Assembly: GCA_029203105.1 (NCBI GenBank)
Contig: CP119318.1
Coordinates: 2,184,501-2,248,500 of the forward strand
Origin: Candidatus Kaistia colombiensis
GTDB taxonomy: Bacteria > Pseudomonadota > Alphaproteobacteria > Rhizobiales > Kaistiaceae
Length of the DNA stretch: 64,000 bases
Reading direction: 5' to 3'
The first letter of the stretch is position 1, and the number at the start of each line of letters is the position of its first letter. A model generated the notes under the pieces. The model worked only from the letters and a program-made list of their open reading frames with translations, searched no databases and was not told the origin of the DNA. The position numbers were made by a program, and so were the translations under genes. Below are positions 50,742 through 60,138 of this stretch, piece by piece.

Positions 50742-51329
50742 TCAGGGTCGTGGATCATCGCTGACGATCGCGTAGAGGAGGTGGTCCTGCCACCGGCCCT
50801 CGATACAGAGATAGCGACGAGCGTAGCCTTCGCGGGTGAATCCGGCTTTTTCGAGAAGACGGATCGAGGCCGCATTGTGCGGAAGGCATGCCGCCTCCAG
50901 CCGGTGCAGGCGCAACGTGTCGAAAACGAAGGGAATGACGGCCTTCACGGCGGCCGTCATCAGGCCCTTGCCGGCGAAAGGCGCGCCCATCCAGTAGCCG
51001 AGCGAGCAGCTCTGCGTGACGCCGCGCACGACATGCGACAGCGTCAATCCGCCGACCATCTGCTGGCCTTCGGTGGTGAAGACGAGGAAGGGATAGCCGG
51101 TATTGGCGCGCATTTCGCTGTGATAGCGCCGCATTCGTCGCCGGAAGGCGCCGCGGGTCAGATCGTCCCCGGGCCAGAGCGGCTCCCAGGGTGTGAGGAA
51201 GCCGCGGCTCTGTTCGCGAAGGCTCGACCAAGCGGCGTAGTCGGCCATGGCCGGCGCGCGCAGGATCACCGTGTCGGTGGCGATCACCGGCATGGGGTGG
51301 AATGGCACGACGGACCGCAAGAACTCCAT
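50742..51329 (-). CDS. GNAT acetyltransferase (RimJ/RimL type)
   Basis: 195 residues. The acetyl-CoA binding run is CSLGYWMGAPFAGKGLMTAAVKAVIPFVFDTLRLHRLEAACLPHNAASIRLLEKAGFTREGYARR, the hallmark of RimJ-like N-acetyltransferases. The target could be ribosomal protein S5 or another N-terminus or small molecule. It follows the M16 peptidase gene on the same strand, as in related genomes. Confidence 0.88.
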   Translation of the reverse strand: MEFLRSVVPFHPMPVIATDTVILRAPAMADYAAWSSLREQSRGFLTPWEPLWPGDDLTRGAFRRRMRRYHSEMRANTGYPFLVFTTEGQQMVGGLTLSHVVRGVTQSCSLGYWMGAPFAGKGLMTAAVKAVIPFVFDTLRLHRLEAACLPHNAASIRLLEKAGFTREGYARRYLCIEGRWQDHLLYAIVSDDPRP

Positions 51330-51458
51330 TTGCCGCGCCGGGCCCCCGCTCCGCGTTGCTCGCCAGAATGACCGATCCGCCTGGGTCGATCGTGGTCGAC
51401 GTATTCACGGCCCCGGCGGTCGCTGATCCACGACCGACGCGACCGTCAGGAGTGCGCC

Positions 51459-52733
51459 TCAGACGACGATCGGCGATCCCAGGCGTTCGGCGATCTTGCC
51501 ATGGTTCACGAGCTTGTCGATGGGGCCGATCGCGGCCACCGTCGGCGGGCTGCCGGTGAAGATGCGGTGCGCGAGGTCGCGCACGCGGGCGACGGAGACG
51601 TCGTCGATGCGGGCGACGATTTCCTCGACCGGAATGGGGCGGCCGAACAGCAGCAATTGTCGCGCCACCTGACCGGCCCGGGCCGCAGGGCTCTCGAGGC
51701 TCATCAGCAGGCTGGCGCGCATCTGCGCGCGGGCGCGGCCTAGCTCCGCTTCGGTAACGTCGAGGCTCGCGCGCTCCAGCTCGCCGAGCAGCACCGGCAT
51801 GAGTTCCTCGATGTCGTCGCCGCCGGTCGCGGCATGGACGCCGAAAAGGCCGGTATCCGCGAAGCTCCAATGGAAGGCGTAGATCGAATAGCAGAGGCCG
51901 CGCTTCTCGCGCACTTCCTGGAACAGCCGCGAGGACATGCCGCCCCCGAGCATCGAGGCGAGAATCTGCACGGCGTGGAAATCGTCGGACTTGTAGGGCA
52001 TGCCCTCGAAGCCGAGCAGGATCTGCGCTTCCATCAGGTCGCGCGTCTCGCGCATCTCGCCGCCACGATAATGCGCCGGCTCGCCCTGGGTGAGTTCTGC
52101 CGAGGGCAGACTGGCGAAGCGGTCTTCGGCGAGCCTGACCAGCGCGTCATGGTCGACATTGCCGGCAGCCGCCAGCACCATGTTCGGGCCGTGATAGTGC
52201 CGGTCGAGATAGGACGAAAGATCGCCGGAGCTGGTGCGACGGACGGTTTCCTCGGTGCCGAGGATGGTCCGGCCGATCGGCTGGTCCGGATAGGCGCTCT
52301 CGACGAAAAAGTCGAAGACGCGATCCTCGGGCGTATCGAGCGAGGCGCCGATTTCCTGCACGATGACGTGCTGCTCGCGCTTCAGCTCGTCGGCATCGAA
52401 GGCCGAGTTGCAGAGGATGTCGCTCAGGATGTCGACGGCGAGTTCGGCGTCGGGCTTCAGGATGCGGGCGTAATAGGAGGTCGTCTCGACGCTGGTCGCC
52501 GCGTTGAGCTCGCCACCGACGGCCTCGATCTCCTCGGCAATGTCGGTCGCAGAACGCTTGCGCGTGCCCTTGAAGGCCATGTGCTCGAGCAGATGCGAGA
52601 TCCCGTGCTCCGAAGGCTCTTCCCGCCTTGAACCGGCGCCGACCCAGACGCCGAGTGCAGCACTTTCCAGGTGATTCATGTCGTGGGTCGCGACGGTGAG
52701 CCCCGACTTGAGTTTCGTCACCTGTACGGTCAT
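51459..52733 (-). CDS. M16 family zinc peptidase (processing-peptidase-like)
   Basis: 424 residues. The inverted zinc motif HxxEH is in GISHLLEHMAFKGT (about residues 45-58), with the downstream Glu in ELNAATSVETTSYYARI. LFQEVREKRGLCYSIYA near 280 is the second conserved block. It resembles mitochondrial processing peptidase beta and rhizobial PepR-like proteins; bacterial substrate unknown. It lies 41 bases after thrC and is probably cotranscribed. Confidence 0.93.
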   Translation of the reverse strand: MTVQVTKLKSGLTVATHDMNHLESAALGVWVGAGSRREEPSEHGISHLLEHMAFKGTRKRSATDIAEEIEAVGGELNAATSVETTSYYARILKPDAELAVDILSDILCNSAFDADELKREQHVIVQEIGASLDTPEDRVFDFFVESAYPDQPIGRTILGTEETVRRTSSGDLSSYLDRHYHGPNMVLAAAGNVDHDALVRLAEDRFASLPSAELTQGEPAHYRGGEMRETRDLMEAQILLGFEGMPYKSDDFHAVQILASMLGGGMSSRLFQEVREKRGLCYSIYAFHWSFADTGLFGVHAATGGDDIEELMPVLLGELERASLDVTEAELGRARAQMRASLLMSLESPAARAGQVARQLLLFGRPIPVEEIVARIDDVSVARVRDLAHRIFTGSPPTVAAIGPIDKLVNHGKIAERLGSPIVV

Positions 52734-52774
52734 GCGCGGGTCACCGGCATGAGGAATGCTTCAGGAGCCATGCT

Positions 52775-54181
52775 TCACACCTTTTCGTGGATGGCGCGGG
52801 CCCGGGCTTCGACGAAGCGGGCGATGGCACCGATATCGTTGGGAAGAACGGTGAAGCGCTCTTCCCGCTGCATGAGGTCGCCGAGCCAGAGGGGCAGCGC
52901 GGGATGGATGCCGGTGGCCGCCTCGACCGCAGCGGGGAATTTCGCCGGATGCGCCGTCGAGAGCGTAACCATCGGCGAGCCGGTCTCGGGCTGGCGTGCC
53001 GCCACGGCGAGCGCCACCGCCGTATGCGGATCGGCGAGATAGCCGGTGGCGGCGAGCGTATCGCGCATCGTCGCTTCGGTCTCGGCCTCGCTGGTGCGTC
53101 CGGCGGCGAATTCGCTGCGGATGCTGGCCAGCGCCGATTCGGGCATCGTGAACGCGCCGGATTGGCCGAGGCCCGCCATCAGGCGACGTACGCCGTCACC
53201 GTCGCGTCCGGCAGCCTCGAACAGCAGGCGTTCGAAGTTGGACGAGATCTGGATGTCCATCGACGGCGATTGCGTCGGCACCACGCCGGTCATCTCGTAG
53301 CGGCCGCTTTCGAGCGTGCGGGCGAGGATGTCGTTGGTGTTGGTGGCGATCACCAGCCGGTCGATAGGCAAGCCGATCTTCTTCGCGACATAGCCGGCGA
53401 AGACGTCGCCGAAATTGCCGGTCGGCACGGTGAAGGAGATCGAGCGGGCCGGCGCGCCGAGCGAAAGCGCGGCGGTGACGTAGTAGACCACCTGCGCGAC
53501 GATGCGGCCCCAGTTGATCGAGTTGACGCCGGAAAGCGAAACCCGATCGCGAAAGCCGTGGTCGTTGAACAGGCCCTTCACGATTGCCTGGCAATCGTCG
53601 AACGTGCCTTCGAGCGCAATGGCGTGGACGTTGGCGTCATGCACCGTCGTCATCTGGCGCTGCTGCACCGGCGAGACGCGGCCATGCGGGAACAGGATGA
53701 AGATGTCGGTGGCCGCCCGGCCGCGAAATGCCTCGATAGCGGCGCCGCCGGTATCGCCGGACGTTGCGCCGACAATGGTGGCGCGTCGGCCGCGTTCGGC
53801 CAGGACATGGTCCATCAGCCGCGCCAGCAGCTGCATCGCCACGTCCTTGAACGCCAGGGTCGGGCCGTGGAACAGCTCGAGGATGAAGTGGTTCGGCCCG
53901 GTCTGTACCAGCGGGGCGACCGCCGGATGGCGGAAGGTCGCATAGGCCTCGGCGCACATACGCGCCAGATCGGCATCGGCGATCTCGCCGGCGACAAACG
54001 GATGGATCACCGCATAGGCGACTTCGTCATAGGGGCGGCCGGCAAGCCGCGCGAAGTCGGCGGCGGCAAACGTTGGCCATGTCTCCGGAACATAGAGGCC
54101 GCCGTCGCGCGCAAGCCCAGCCAGAAGAACGTCGGAAAAGCCGAGCGCGGGGGCAATGCCGCGCGTGCTTACATATTTCAC
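52775..54181 (-). CDS. thrC: Threonine synthase
   Basis: 468 residues, the long bacterial form. It converts O-phosphohomoserine to threonine with PLP. The PLP lysine is in FHGPTLAFKDVAMQLLARL, and the family shows ATSGDTGGAAIEAFRG, PTGNFGDVFAGYVAKKIGLPI and TNTNDILART. An N-terminal MKYVSTRG is diagnostic; the start is GTG 54181, with GGAGG 10 bases upstream. It forms a unit with the M16 peptidase and GNAT genes. Confidence 0.96.
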   Translation of the reverse strand: MKYVSTRGIAPALGFSDVLLAGLARDGGLYVPETWPTFAAADFARLAGRPYDEVAYAVIHPFVAGEIADADLARMCAEAYATFRHPAVAPLVQTGPNHFILELFHGPTLAFKDVAMQLLARLMDHVLAERGRRATIVGATSGDTGGAAIEAFRGRAATDIFILFPHGRVSPVQQRQMTTVHDANVHAIALEGTFDDCQAIVKGLFNDHGFRDRVSLSGVNSINWGRIVAQVVYYVTAALSLGAPARSISFTVPTGNFGDVFAGYVAKKIGLPIDRLVIATNTNDILARTLESGRYEMTGVVPTQSPSMDIQISSNFERLLFEAAGRDGDGVRRLMAGLGQSGAFTMPESALASIRSEFAAGRTSEAETEATMRDTLAATGYLADPHTAVALAVAARQPETGSPMVTLSTAHPAKFPAAVEAATGIHPALPLWLGDLMQREERFTVLPNDIGAIARFVEARARAIHEKV

Positions 54182-54348
54182 GGAAGAAACGCCTCCACAT
54201 ACGGCTCGAATTGTGGCAAGCCGCCTTTGCCGCAACCCTATCGTCGCGTGATGCTGCGGGCAAGGTACCGCGGTTCGTCAGCCACTAAGTCGCCAAAGAT
54301 CGATCGGACTGTTATAGACGTCGCGCATCAGCGTCGAGGATTATTGGG

Positions 54349-54996
54349 ATGCATGGTTCTTCTTTTGGTGGCCCGGCCGGGTCGCGCCGCTTTATGGCTC
54401 TTGTGTCGGTCGCCGCTCTGGCCGGCCTGGTTTCTGCCTGCTCGAGCGTGAGCGATGGTTCGTCGGGTGGCGGCAACGTCGTCAACAACGCGCTGTTCGG
54501 CGCGCCAAACAAGAACCTTGAGAATGCGACGATCGTTTCGGCCGAGAATTTCGGTGTTGCGGTCGATTGCCCGCCGGTTGCGATCCGCCCCGGGACGGAA
54601 GAGCTCAAGGTCCACGCGGGCGGCAAGCCCGATCCGCTGACCGGCGCCAGCCCGCCGGTCGTCTACCAGGCCACGATCAACGACACGGCGCGCGAGTGCC
54701 GGAAGGTTGCCGGCGGCGTCAACATCAAGCTCGGCATCAAGGGCCGTGTCGCTTCCGGCCCTGCCGGCAAGGCGCAGACCGTCAACGTGCCGATTCGCAT
54801 CGTCGTCATGGAAGGGCGCGACAAGGTCCTGAAATCCGACCTGGCGCGCATCCCGGTCGTGTTGGCGGCACCCACCTTCGCGTCGGATTTCACCAAGATC
54901 GACGAATCGATCACCGTGCCGCTTACCGAGGGCAATTCCGACTTCCGCATCTATGTCGGCTTCGACGACAAGGCGGCGGGCAAGGGCCGAGGCTAG
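54349..54996 (+). CDS. Conserved hypothetical lipoprotein
   Basis: 215 residues. A basic N-terminus and hydrophobic run (FMALVSVAALAGLVSAC) end in a lipobox with Cys31. The mature part is mostly beta-rich with VDCPPVAIRPGTEELKVHAG and DTARECRKVAGGVNIKLGIKGRV, followed by a second beta-sandwich-like repeat. Similar proteins occur in Hyphomicrobiales but have no assigned function. It diverges from thrC. Confidence 0.78.
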   Translation: MHGSSFGGPAGSRRFMALVSVAALAGLVSACSSVSDGSSGGGNVVNNALFGAPNKNLENATIVSAENFGVAVDCPPVAIRPGTEELKVHAGGKPDPLTGASPPVVYQATINDTARECRKVAGGVNIKLGIKGRVASGPAGKAQTVNVPIRIVVMEGRDKVLKSDLARIPVVLAAPTFASDFTKIDESITVPLTEGNSDFRIYVGFDDKAAGKGRG

Positions 54997-55144
54997 TCCG
55001 GCCGGGTCGATCCGGGTCCGTTCGATTTGATGCGGGCACGGGCGTTCCATCGATTGACAGGGATGCCCGTGATCCGCCACTAACGAGGCAAGCTGGATTC
55101 GTGTCGCGATCCAGTCGAGTCGGCGGCCCTGGTCGCCGGCTGAA

Positions 55145-55350
55145 CGACCGCCGGGAGAGTCCGAAGGGGTGAGAGCCCCGTCGGCGCCGAAGGAGCAACC
55201 GCCCCGGAAACTCTCAGGCCAACGGACCGGACGGTCGGCGACGCTCTGGAAAGCAGCCCTTGCCGCTTGCGGCGAGGCTCACCGAAGGAGTAGCCGCGTC
55301 TGCCACCTTGGCAATCGCGGGAAATCTCTCAGGTTCTCAGACAGAGGGGG
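55145..55350 (+). ncRNA. Tandem glycine riboswitch
   Basis: Two aptamers stand in series. The first has GGGAGAGT, GGCGCCGAAGGAGCAA, CCCCGGAAACTCTCAGGC and GGACCGGACGGTC (55145-55236). The second has CTCTGGAAAGCAG, CACCGAAGGAGTA, AATCTCTCAGGT and CAGACAGAGG (55244-55350). These are the conserved elements of the glycine riboswitch, which in most bacteria turns on the glycine cleavage genes when glycine is abundant. gcvT starts 61 bases downstream. Confidence 0.95.
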
Positions 55351-55411
55351 CGCGGAACAGGCCAGATTGGGCCTGCCCGTGCCATTTGGACCCTGTCGAG
55401 GATTCTGGTGC

Positions 55412-56557
55412 ATGGCTGATTCGGCCGATAATCTTCCGCTTGAGACTCCGCTTGCGGACCTCCATCGCGAACTTGGCGCGCGCATGGTGCCGTTCGCCGG
55501 CTACTCCATGCCGGTGCAATATCCCAAGGGCATCCTCGCCGAACACAACTGGACGCGCGAAAGCGCCGGCCTGTTCGATGTTTCCCATATGGGGCAGGCT
55601 TTCCTGGTCGGCCCCGACCACGCCACGACCGCCCGCGCGCTGGAAGCGCTGACGCCGGGCGATTTCCAGGCGCTGGCGCCGGGCCGCATCCGCTACACCC
55701 TGCTGACGACGCCGGAAGGCGGCATCATCGACGACCTGATGGTGACGCGCTCGGCCGACCCGAGCGAGGACGGCACGCTGACGCTGGTCGTCAATGCCGG
55801 GCGCAAGGCCATCGACTACGCCCATATCGCCGCCAACCTGCCCGAGGGCATCACGCTCGAGCCGGCCGACGATCTGGCGCTGGTGGCGCTGCAGGGGCCG
55901 AAGGCGGCCGAGGTGATGGCGCGCCACTGCCCGGACGCTGCCGCGATGGGCTTCATGACCGCCGCGCGCCTGGCCTTCGACGGCTTTGATTGTCATGTCA
56001 GCCGGTCTGGCTATACCGGCGAGGACGGCTACGAGATCTCGGTCAAGGCGGATGATTCCGAGGCGCTGGTCCGAATTCTTCTGGCCGAACCCGAGGTCGA
56101 GCCGATCGGGCTCGGCGCCCGCGATTCGCTGCGGCTCGAAGCCGGGCTCTGCCTCTACGGCCATGACATCGATGAGGCGACGTCGCCCGTCGAGGCCGAT
56201 CTCGGCTTTGCGCTCGCCAAGCGCCGTCGCGCCGAGGGCGGCTTTCCCGGCGCCGGCCGGATCCTCGGCGAACTCGCCGCCGGCCCGGCACGGCTGCGCG
56301 TCGGCATCCAGCCCGAGGGAAGGGCGCCGGCCCGCGAGGGCACCGAGATCCGCGACGCTTCCGGCACCACGATCGGCATCGTCACCTCGGGCGGCTTCGG
56401 CCCGACCGCCGGCGGCCCCGTCGCCATGGGCTATGTCGCGGCCGAGCACGCCGCTCTCGGCACGCCGCTGACGCTGGTGGTGCGCGGCAAGGATCTTGCC
56501 GCGTCCGTCGTCGCCATGCCTTTCGTTCCGCACCGCTATTTCCGCAAACAAGCCTGA
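55412..56557 (+). CDS. gcvT: Aminomethyltransferase (glycine cleavage T protein)
   Basis: 381 residues. It transfers the methylene group from the H-protein-bound intermediate to tetrahydrofolate. Signatures: MVPFAGYSMPVQYPKGI, AGLFDVSHMGQ, LGARDSLRLEAGLCLYGHDID and the C-terminal GCV_T_C barrel (GTEIRDASGTTIGIVTSGGFGP). ATG 55412 follows GAGG; the longer frame upstream lies over the riboswitch. First gene of the gcv operon. Confidence 0.97.
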   Translation: MADSADNLPLETPLADLHRELGARMVPFAGYSMPVQYPKGILAEHNWTRESAGLFDVSHMGQAFLVGPDHATTARALEALTPGDFQALAPGRIRYTLLTTPEGGIIDDLMVTRSADPSEDGTLTLVVNAGRKAIDYAHIAANLPEGITLEPADDLALVALQGPKAAEVMARHCPDAAAMGFMTAARLAFDGFDCHVSRSGYTGEDGYEISVKADDSEALVRILLAEPEVEPIGLGARDSLRLEAGLCLYGHDIDEATSPVEADLGFALAKRRRAEGGFPGAGRILGELAAGPARLRVGIQPEGRAPAREGTEIRDASGTTIGIVTSGGFGPTAGGPVAMGYVAAEHAALGTPLTLVVRGKDLAASVVAMPFVPHRYFRKQA

Positions 56558-56581
56558 ACGGCGCTTCCAGGGAAGATCACC

Positions 56582-56953
56582 ATGACCAGCTATTTCACCC
56601 GGGATCACGAATGGGTCCGCATCGATGGCGACGCTGCCTATGTCGGCATCACCGACTATGCGCAGTCGCAGCTCGGCGATGTCGTCTATGTCGAGCTGCC
56701 GGAAGTCGGCAAGACCTTCGCCAAGGGCGATGACGCGGCCGTGGTCGAATCCGTCAAGGCGGCGAGCGACGTCTACGCGCCGGTCTCCGGCGTCGTCGTC
56801 GCCGTCAATGGCGCGCTGGAGAAGTCGCCCGCCATGATCAACGACGCGGCCGAGACCGACGGCTGGTTCTGGAAGCTGACGCTGACAGAACCGGGCGAAC
56901 TGGACGGCCTGCTCGACGAGGCGGCCTACCGGGCTTTTGTCGAGACGCTGTAG
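56582..56953 (+). CDS. gcvH: Glycine cleavage H protein
   Basis: 123 residues. It carries the lipoyl arm that shuttles the aminomethyl group. The lipoylated Lys is in VVESVKAASDVYAPVSG (about residue 60), and the N-terminal YFTRDHEWVRIDGD and DGWFWKLTLTEPGEL are diagnostic. AGGGA is 8 bases before the ATG. A REP hairpin sits between gcvH and gcvPA. Confidence 0.97.
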   Translation: MTSYFTRDHEWVRIDGDAAYVGITDYAQSQLGDVVYVELPEVGKTFAKGDDAAVVESVKAASDVYAPVSGVVVAVNGALEKSPAMINDAAETDGWFWKLTLTEPGELDGLLDEAAYRAFVETL

Positions 56954-56967
56954 CCGAAAGACCGTCC

Positions 56968-57022
56968 CCAAAACCTCACCCGACGGCTCCGCCGTCGACC
57001 TCTCCCTGAGGGAGAGGTGAAG
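56968..57022. repeat. REP-like hairpin inside the gcv operon
   Basis: AACCTCACCCGACGGCTCCG and CCGTCGACCTCTCCCTGAGG (continuing GAGAGGTG) form one complete REP unit. This is an uninterrupted example of the site that the MITE-like element occupies elsewhere. Confidence 0.8.
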
Positions 57023-57036
57023 GAAAGAACCAGACG

Positions 57037-58380
57037 ATGCGCTATCTTCCCCATTCCGATGCCGACCGGCAGGCGATGCTGGCGGCGATCGGCGTCGGAT
57101 CGATCGACGATCTGTTCGCCGATATCCCCAAGGACCTTCGCGTGCACGGGCTGGATCTGCCCGGTGCCGCCGGCGAGATGTCGGTCGAGCGCACGCTCGG
57201 CCGCCTTTCCGCCCGCAATGTCTCGGCATCCTCCGTGCCGTTCTTCGTCGGCGCCGGCGCCTACAAGCACCACGTCCCGGCCACCGTCGACCACCTGATC
57301 CAGCGCTCGGAGTTCCTGACCTCCTACACGCCGTATCAGCCGGAGATCACCCAGGGCACGCTGCAGGTCCTGTTCGAGTTCCAGACCCAGGTCGCGCATC
57401 TGACCGGCATGGAGGTGGCGAACGCCTCGATGTATGACGGCTCGACCGCAACCGTCGAAGCCGTGCTGATGGCGCACCGCCTGACCAAGCGGAACAAAGC
57501 CGTGCTTTCCGGCGGCCTGCATCCGCAGTATCGCGCCGTCGTCGAATCGCTGTCGCCGATGGCCGGCGACACGGTCGAGGCGCTGCCGGCCGATCCGGAT
57601 GCGACCGAGGATATCCTCGCCTCGATCGATGCCGGGACCTCCTGCGTCGTCGTGCAGTCTCCCTCCGTCTATGGCCACCTGATCGACCTCGCGCCGATCG
57701 CCGCCAAGGCGCACGAGGTCGGCGCGCTGCTGATCGCCGTCTTCACCGAAGTCGTCTCGCTCGGCCTGATCGAGCCGCCGGGCGCGCAGGGCGCCGACAT
57801 CGTCGTCGGCGAAGGCCAGTCGATCGGCAATGCGCTCTCCTTCGGCGGCCCCTATGTCGGCCTGTTCGCGACGAGACAAAAATTCGTCCGCCAGATGCCG
57901 GGCCGGCTCTGCGGCGAGACGGTCGACGCGGAAGGGCGGCGCGGCTTCGTGCTGACGCTCTCCACCCGCGAGCAGCATATCCGCCGCGACAAGGCCACGT
58001 CGAATATCTGCACGAATTCAGGACTTTGCGCCCTGGCCTTCACGATCCATATGACGCTTCTCGGCCAAACGGGCTTGGCGCGGCTGGCGCGGATCAACCA
58101 CGCCAATGCGGTGAAGCTGGCTGAATCGCTTTCTGCGCTCCCGGGCGTAACCCTCTTGAATGACTCGTTCTTCAACGAGTTCACGATCCGCTTGCCCAGC
58201 GACGCGGCGGCGATCGTCGAGAAGCTCGTCACGAAGGGCGTTCTCGCCGGTGTGCCGGTCTCCCGGCTCGAACCCGGCAAGCCGGAACTCGCCGATCTTC
58301 TCATCGTCGCCTCGACCGAGGTGAACACGGATGATGACCGCGCCGCTTTCGTGGCAGCGCTGACGGAGGTGCTCGCATGA
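57037..58380 (+). CDS. gcvPA: Glycine dehydrogenase (decarboxylating) subunit 1
   Basis: 447 residues, the N-terminal half of the split P-protein. MRYLPHSDADRQAMLAAIGVGSIDDLF, the ASSVPFFVGAGAYKHHVPATVDHLIQRSEFLTSYTPYQPEITQGTLQVLFEFQ stretch, and EGQSIGNALSFGGPYVGLFA are typical. It lacks the PLP lysine, which is in subunit 2. Its stop overlaps the gcvPB start (ATGA). Many rhizobia have a single-chain P-protein; the split form is typical of other lineages, including Caulobacter. Confidence 0.96.
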   Translation: MRYLPHSDADRQAMLAAIGVGSIDDLFADIPKDLRVHGLDLPGAAGEMSVERTLGRLSARNVSASSVPFFVGAGAYKHHVPATVDHLIQRSEFLTSYTPYQPEITQGTLQVLFEFQTQVAHLTGMEVANASMYDGSTATVEAVLMAHRLTKRNKAVLSGGLHPQYRAVVESLSPMAGDTVEALPADPDATEDILASIDAGTSCVVVQSPSVYGHLIDLAPIAAKAHEVGALLIAVFTEVVSLGLIEPPGAQGADIVVGEGQSIGNALSFGGPYVGLFATRQKFVRQMPGRLCGETVDAEGRRGFVLTLSTREQHIRRDKATSNICTNSGLCALAFTIHMTLLGQTGLARLARINHANAVKLAESLSALPGVTLLNDSFFNEFTIRLPSDAAAIVEKLVTKGVLAGVPVSRLEPGKPELADLLIVASTEVNTDDDRAAFVAALTEVLA

Positions 58381-59957
58381 GCATGAACAGCCAGGGTCGC
58401 CCCACCGTCGCCGCCACCGCCGCGACCTCCGACCTTCCCGATACCTTCACCGGCAATCGCGCGCTCCAGATCGAGGAGGCGCTGCTGTTCGAGGTCGGCC
58501 GCCATGACGTCTCTGGCGTCGATCTCGACGAGCCGGCCGATTTCACGCCGCGCCTCGGCAAGCTCGCCCGCCGGCAGCCGATCGATCTGCCGGGTCTCTC
58601 CGAGCCGGAAACGATGCGCCACTATGTGCGCCTCAGCCAGAAGAACTACTCGATCGACAGCGGCCTCTATCCGCTTGGCTCCTGCACGATGAAGCACAAT
58701 CCGCGCCTGAACGAGAAGATGGCGCGGCTGCCCGGCATCGGCGACGTGCATCCGCTGCAGCCGCTTTCCACCGTTGGTGGCGCGGTCGAGCTGATGGCCG
58801 AGCTGGGCCGCTGGCTGCTCGAAATGACCGGCATGACCTCGGTCGCCCTGTCGCCCAAGGCGGGCGCGCATGGCGAGCTTTGCGGCATGATGGCGATCAA
58901 GGCCGCCATCGCGGCCAAGGGCGAGACGCGCAACATCGTGCTGGTGCCGGAATCGGCGCATGGCACCAATCCGGCGACCGCCGCCCTGATCGGCTTCAAG
59001 GTCGTGACGGTCCCGGCGCGGGCCGACGGCACGGTCGACCCGGAGGCGGTCAAGGCGCTGCTGTCGCCCGACGTCGCCGCGATCATGCTGACCAATCCGA
59101 ACACCTGCGGCCTGTTCGAGCGCGACGTCGTCGAGATCGCCGCGGCAATCCATGCGGCCGGCGCCTATTTCTACTGCGACGGCGCGAACTTCAATGCCAT
59201 CGTCGGCAAGGCCAAGGTCGGCGAACTCGGCGTCGACGCCATGCACATCAACCTGCACAAGACCTTTTCCACGCCGCATGGCGGCGGCGGTCCGGGCGCC
59301 GGTCCTGTCGTGCTCTCCGAGCGCCTCGCCGCCTTCGCGCCGCTGCCCTTCGTCCGCGCTGGCGCCGATGGCCCGGTTCTGGTCGAGAGCGAGGAAGCGC
59401 TGCTTCCGGGCGAGACGCCGTTCGGACGCATGACGGCGTTCCATGGTCAGATGGGCATGTTCGTGCGGGCGCTGTCCTACATGCTGTCGCATGGCTCGGA
59501 CGGGCTGCAGCAGGCGTCGGAAGACGCGGTGCTCAATGCCAATTACGTCCGCGCCGGTCTGCGCGACCTGATGAGCCAACCATCCGGCGACCGCACCTGC
59601 ATGCACGAGGTGCTGTTCGACGACACCTTCCTGGAAGGCACCGGCGTCTCGACGCTCGACTTCGCCAAGGCGATGATCGACGAGGGCTATCACCCGATGA
59701 CGATGTATTTCCCGCTCGTCGTGCATGGCGCGATGCTGATCGAGCCGACGGAATCGGAATCGAAGGCCTCGCTCGACCTGTTCATCGCGACATTGCGGGA
59801 TCTGGTGATGAAGGCGAAGGCGGGGGAGCTGGAGCGCTTCCAGCAGGCACCGCGTTTCGCACCGCGCCGCCGCCTCGACGAAACGCGCGCCGCGCGCTCG
59901 CCCAAGCTCAAATGGGAAAAGCCGGAGCCGTGGGCGGAAGCTGCCGCGGCCGAGTAG
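58377..59957 (+). CDS. gcvPB: Glycine dehydrogenase (decarboxylating) subunit 2
   Basis: 526 residues, the PLP-binding half. It decarboxylates glycine and loads the aminomethyl group onto GcvH. The PLP Lys is in DAMHINLHKTFSTPHGGGGPG (about residue 291); SCTMKHNPRLNEKMARLPG and PESAHGTNPATAALIGF are also diagnostic. The C-terminal 30 residues are variable. ATG 58377 overlaps the gcvPA stop; ATG 58383 is an alternative. Last gene of the operon. Confidence 0.97.
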   Translation: MSMNSQGRPTVAATAATSDLPDTFTGNRALQIEEALLFEVGRHDVSGVDLDEPADFTPRLGKLARRQPIDLPGLSEPETMRHYVRLSQKNYSIDSGLYPLGSCTMKHNPRLNEKMARLPGIGDVHPLQPLSTVGGAVELMAELGRWLLEMTGMTSVALSPKAGAHGELCGMMAIKAAIAAKGETRNIVLVPESAHGTNPATAALIGFKVVTVPARADGTVDPEAVKALLSPDVAAIMLTNPNTCGLFERDVVEIAAAIHAAGAYFYCDGANFNAIVGKAKVGELGVDAMHINLHKTFSTPHGGGGPGAGPVVLSERLAAFAPLPFVRAGADGPVLVESEEALLPGETPFGRMTAFHGQMGMFVRALSYMLSHGSDGLQQASEDAVLNANYVRAGLRDLMSQPSGDRTCMHEVLFDDTFLEGTGVSTLDFAKAMIDEGYHPMTMYFPLVVHGAMLIEPTESESKASLDLFIATLRDLVMKAKAGELERFQQAPRFAPRRRLDETRAARSPKLKWEKPEPWAEAAAAE

Positions 59958-59964
59958 CGGGCTG

Positions 59965-60121
59965 GACCCTCACCCCAACCCTCTCCCGTTAGCGGGAGAG
60001 GGAGCTCGGTCGCGTCTTGTAGATGCGATCGGAGACATCTGGAAAACACAAGCGCTTGGGTGATGCCGGTCGCCGGCCGAAAGCCCTCGCCCGCTAGAGG
60101 GAGAGGGCTGGGTGAGGGGCT
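59965..60121. repeat. REP-like repeat pair after gcvPB
   Basis: CCCTCACCCCAACCCTCTCC with CGTTAGCGGGAGAGGG, and the inverted CCCTCGCCCGCTAGAGGGAG with AGGGCTGGGTGAGGGG, lie about 90 bases apart in opposite orientation. They can fold separately or together and probably protect the gcv transcript end. Confidence 0.75.
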
Positions 60122-60138
60122 TTCTTGAGGCCTGGCCT

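Noticed and set aside
47887..50775. 962-codon plus-strand open frame opposite the GGDEF/EAL gene
   Set aside because: Complementary-frame shadow; no recognisable domain, while the opposite strand has clear PAS, GGDEF and EAL motifs.
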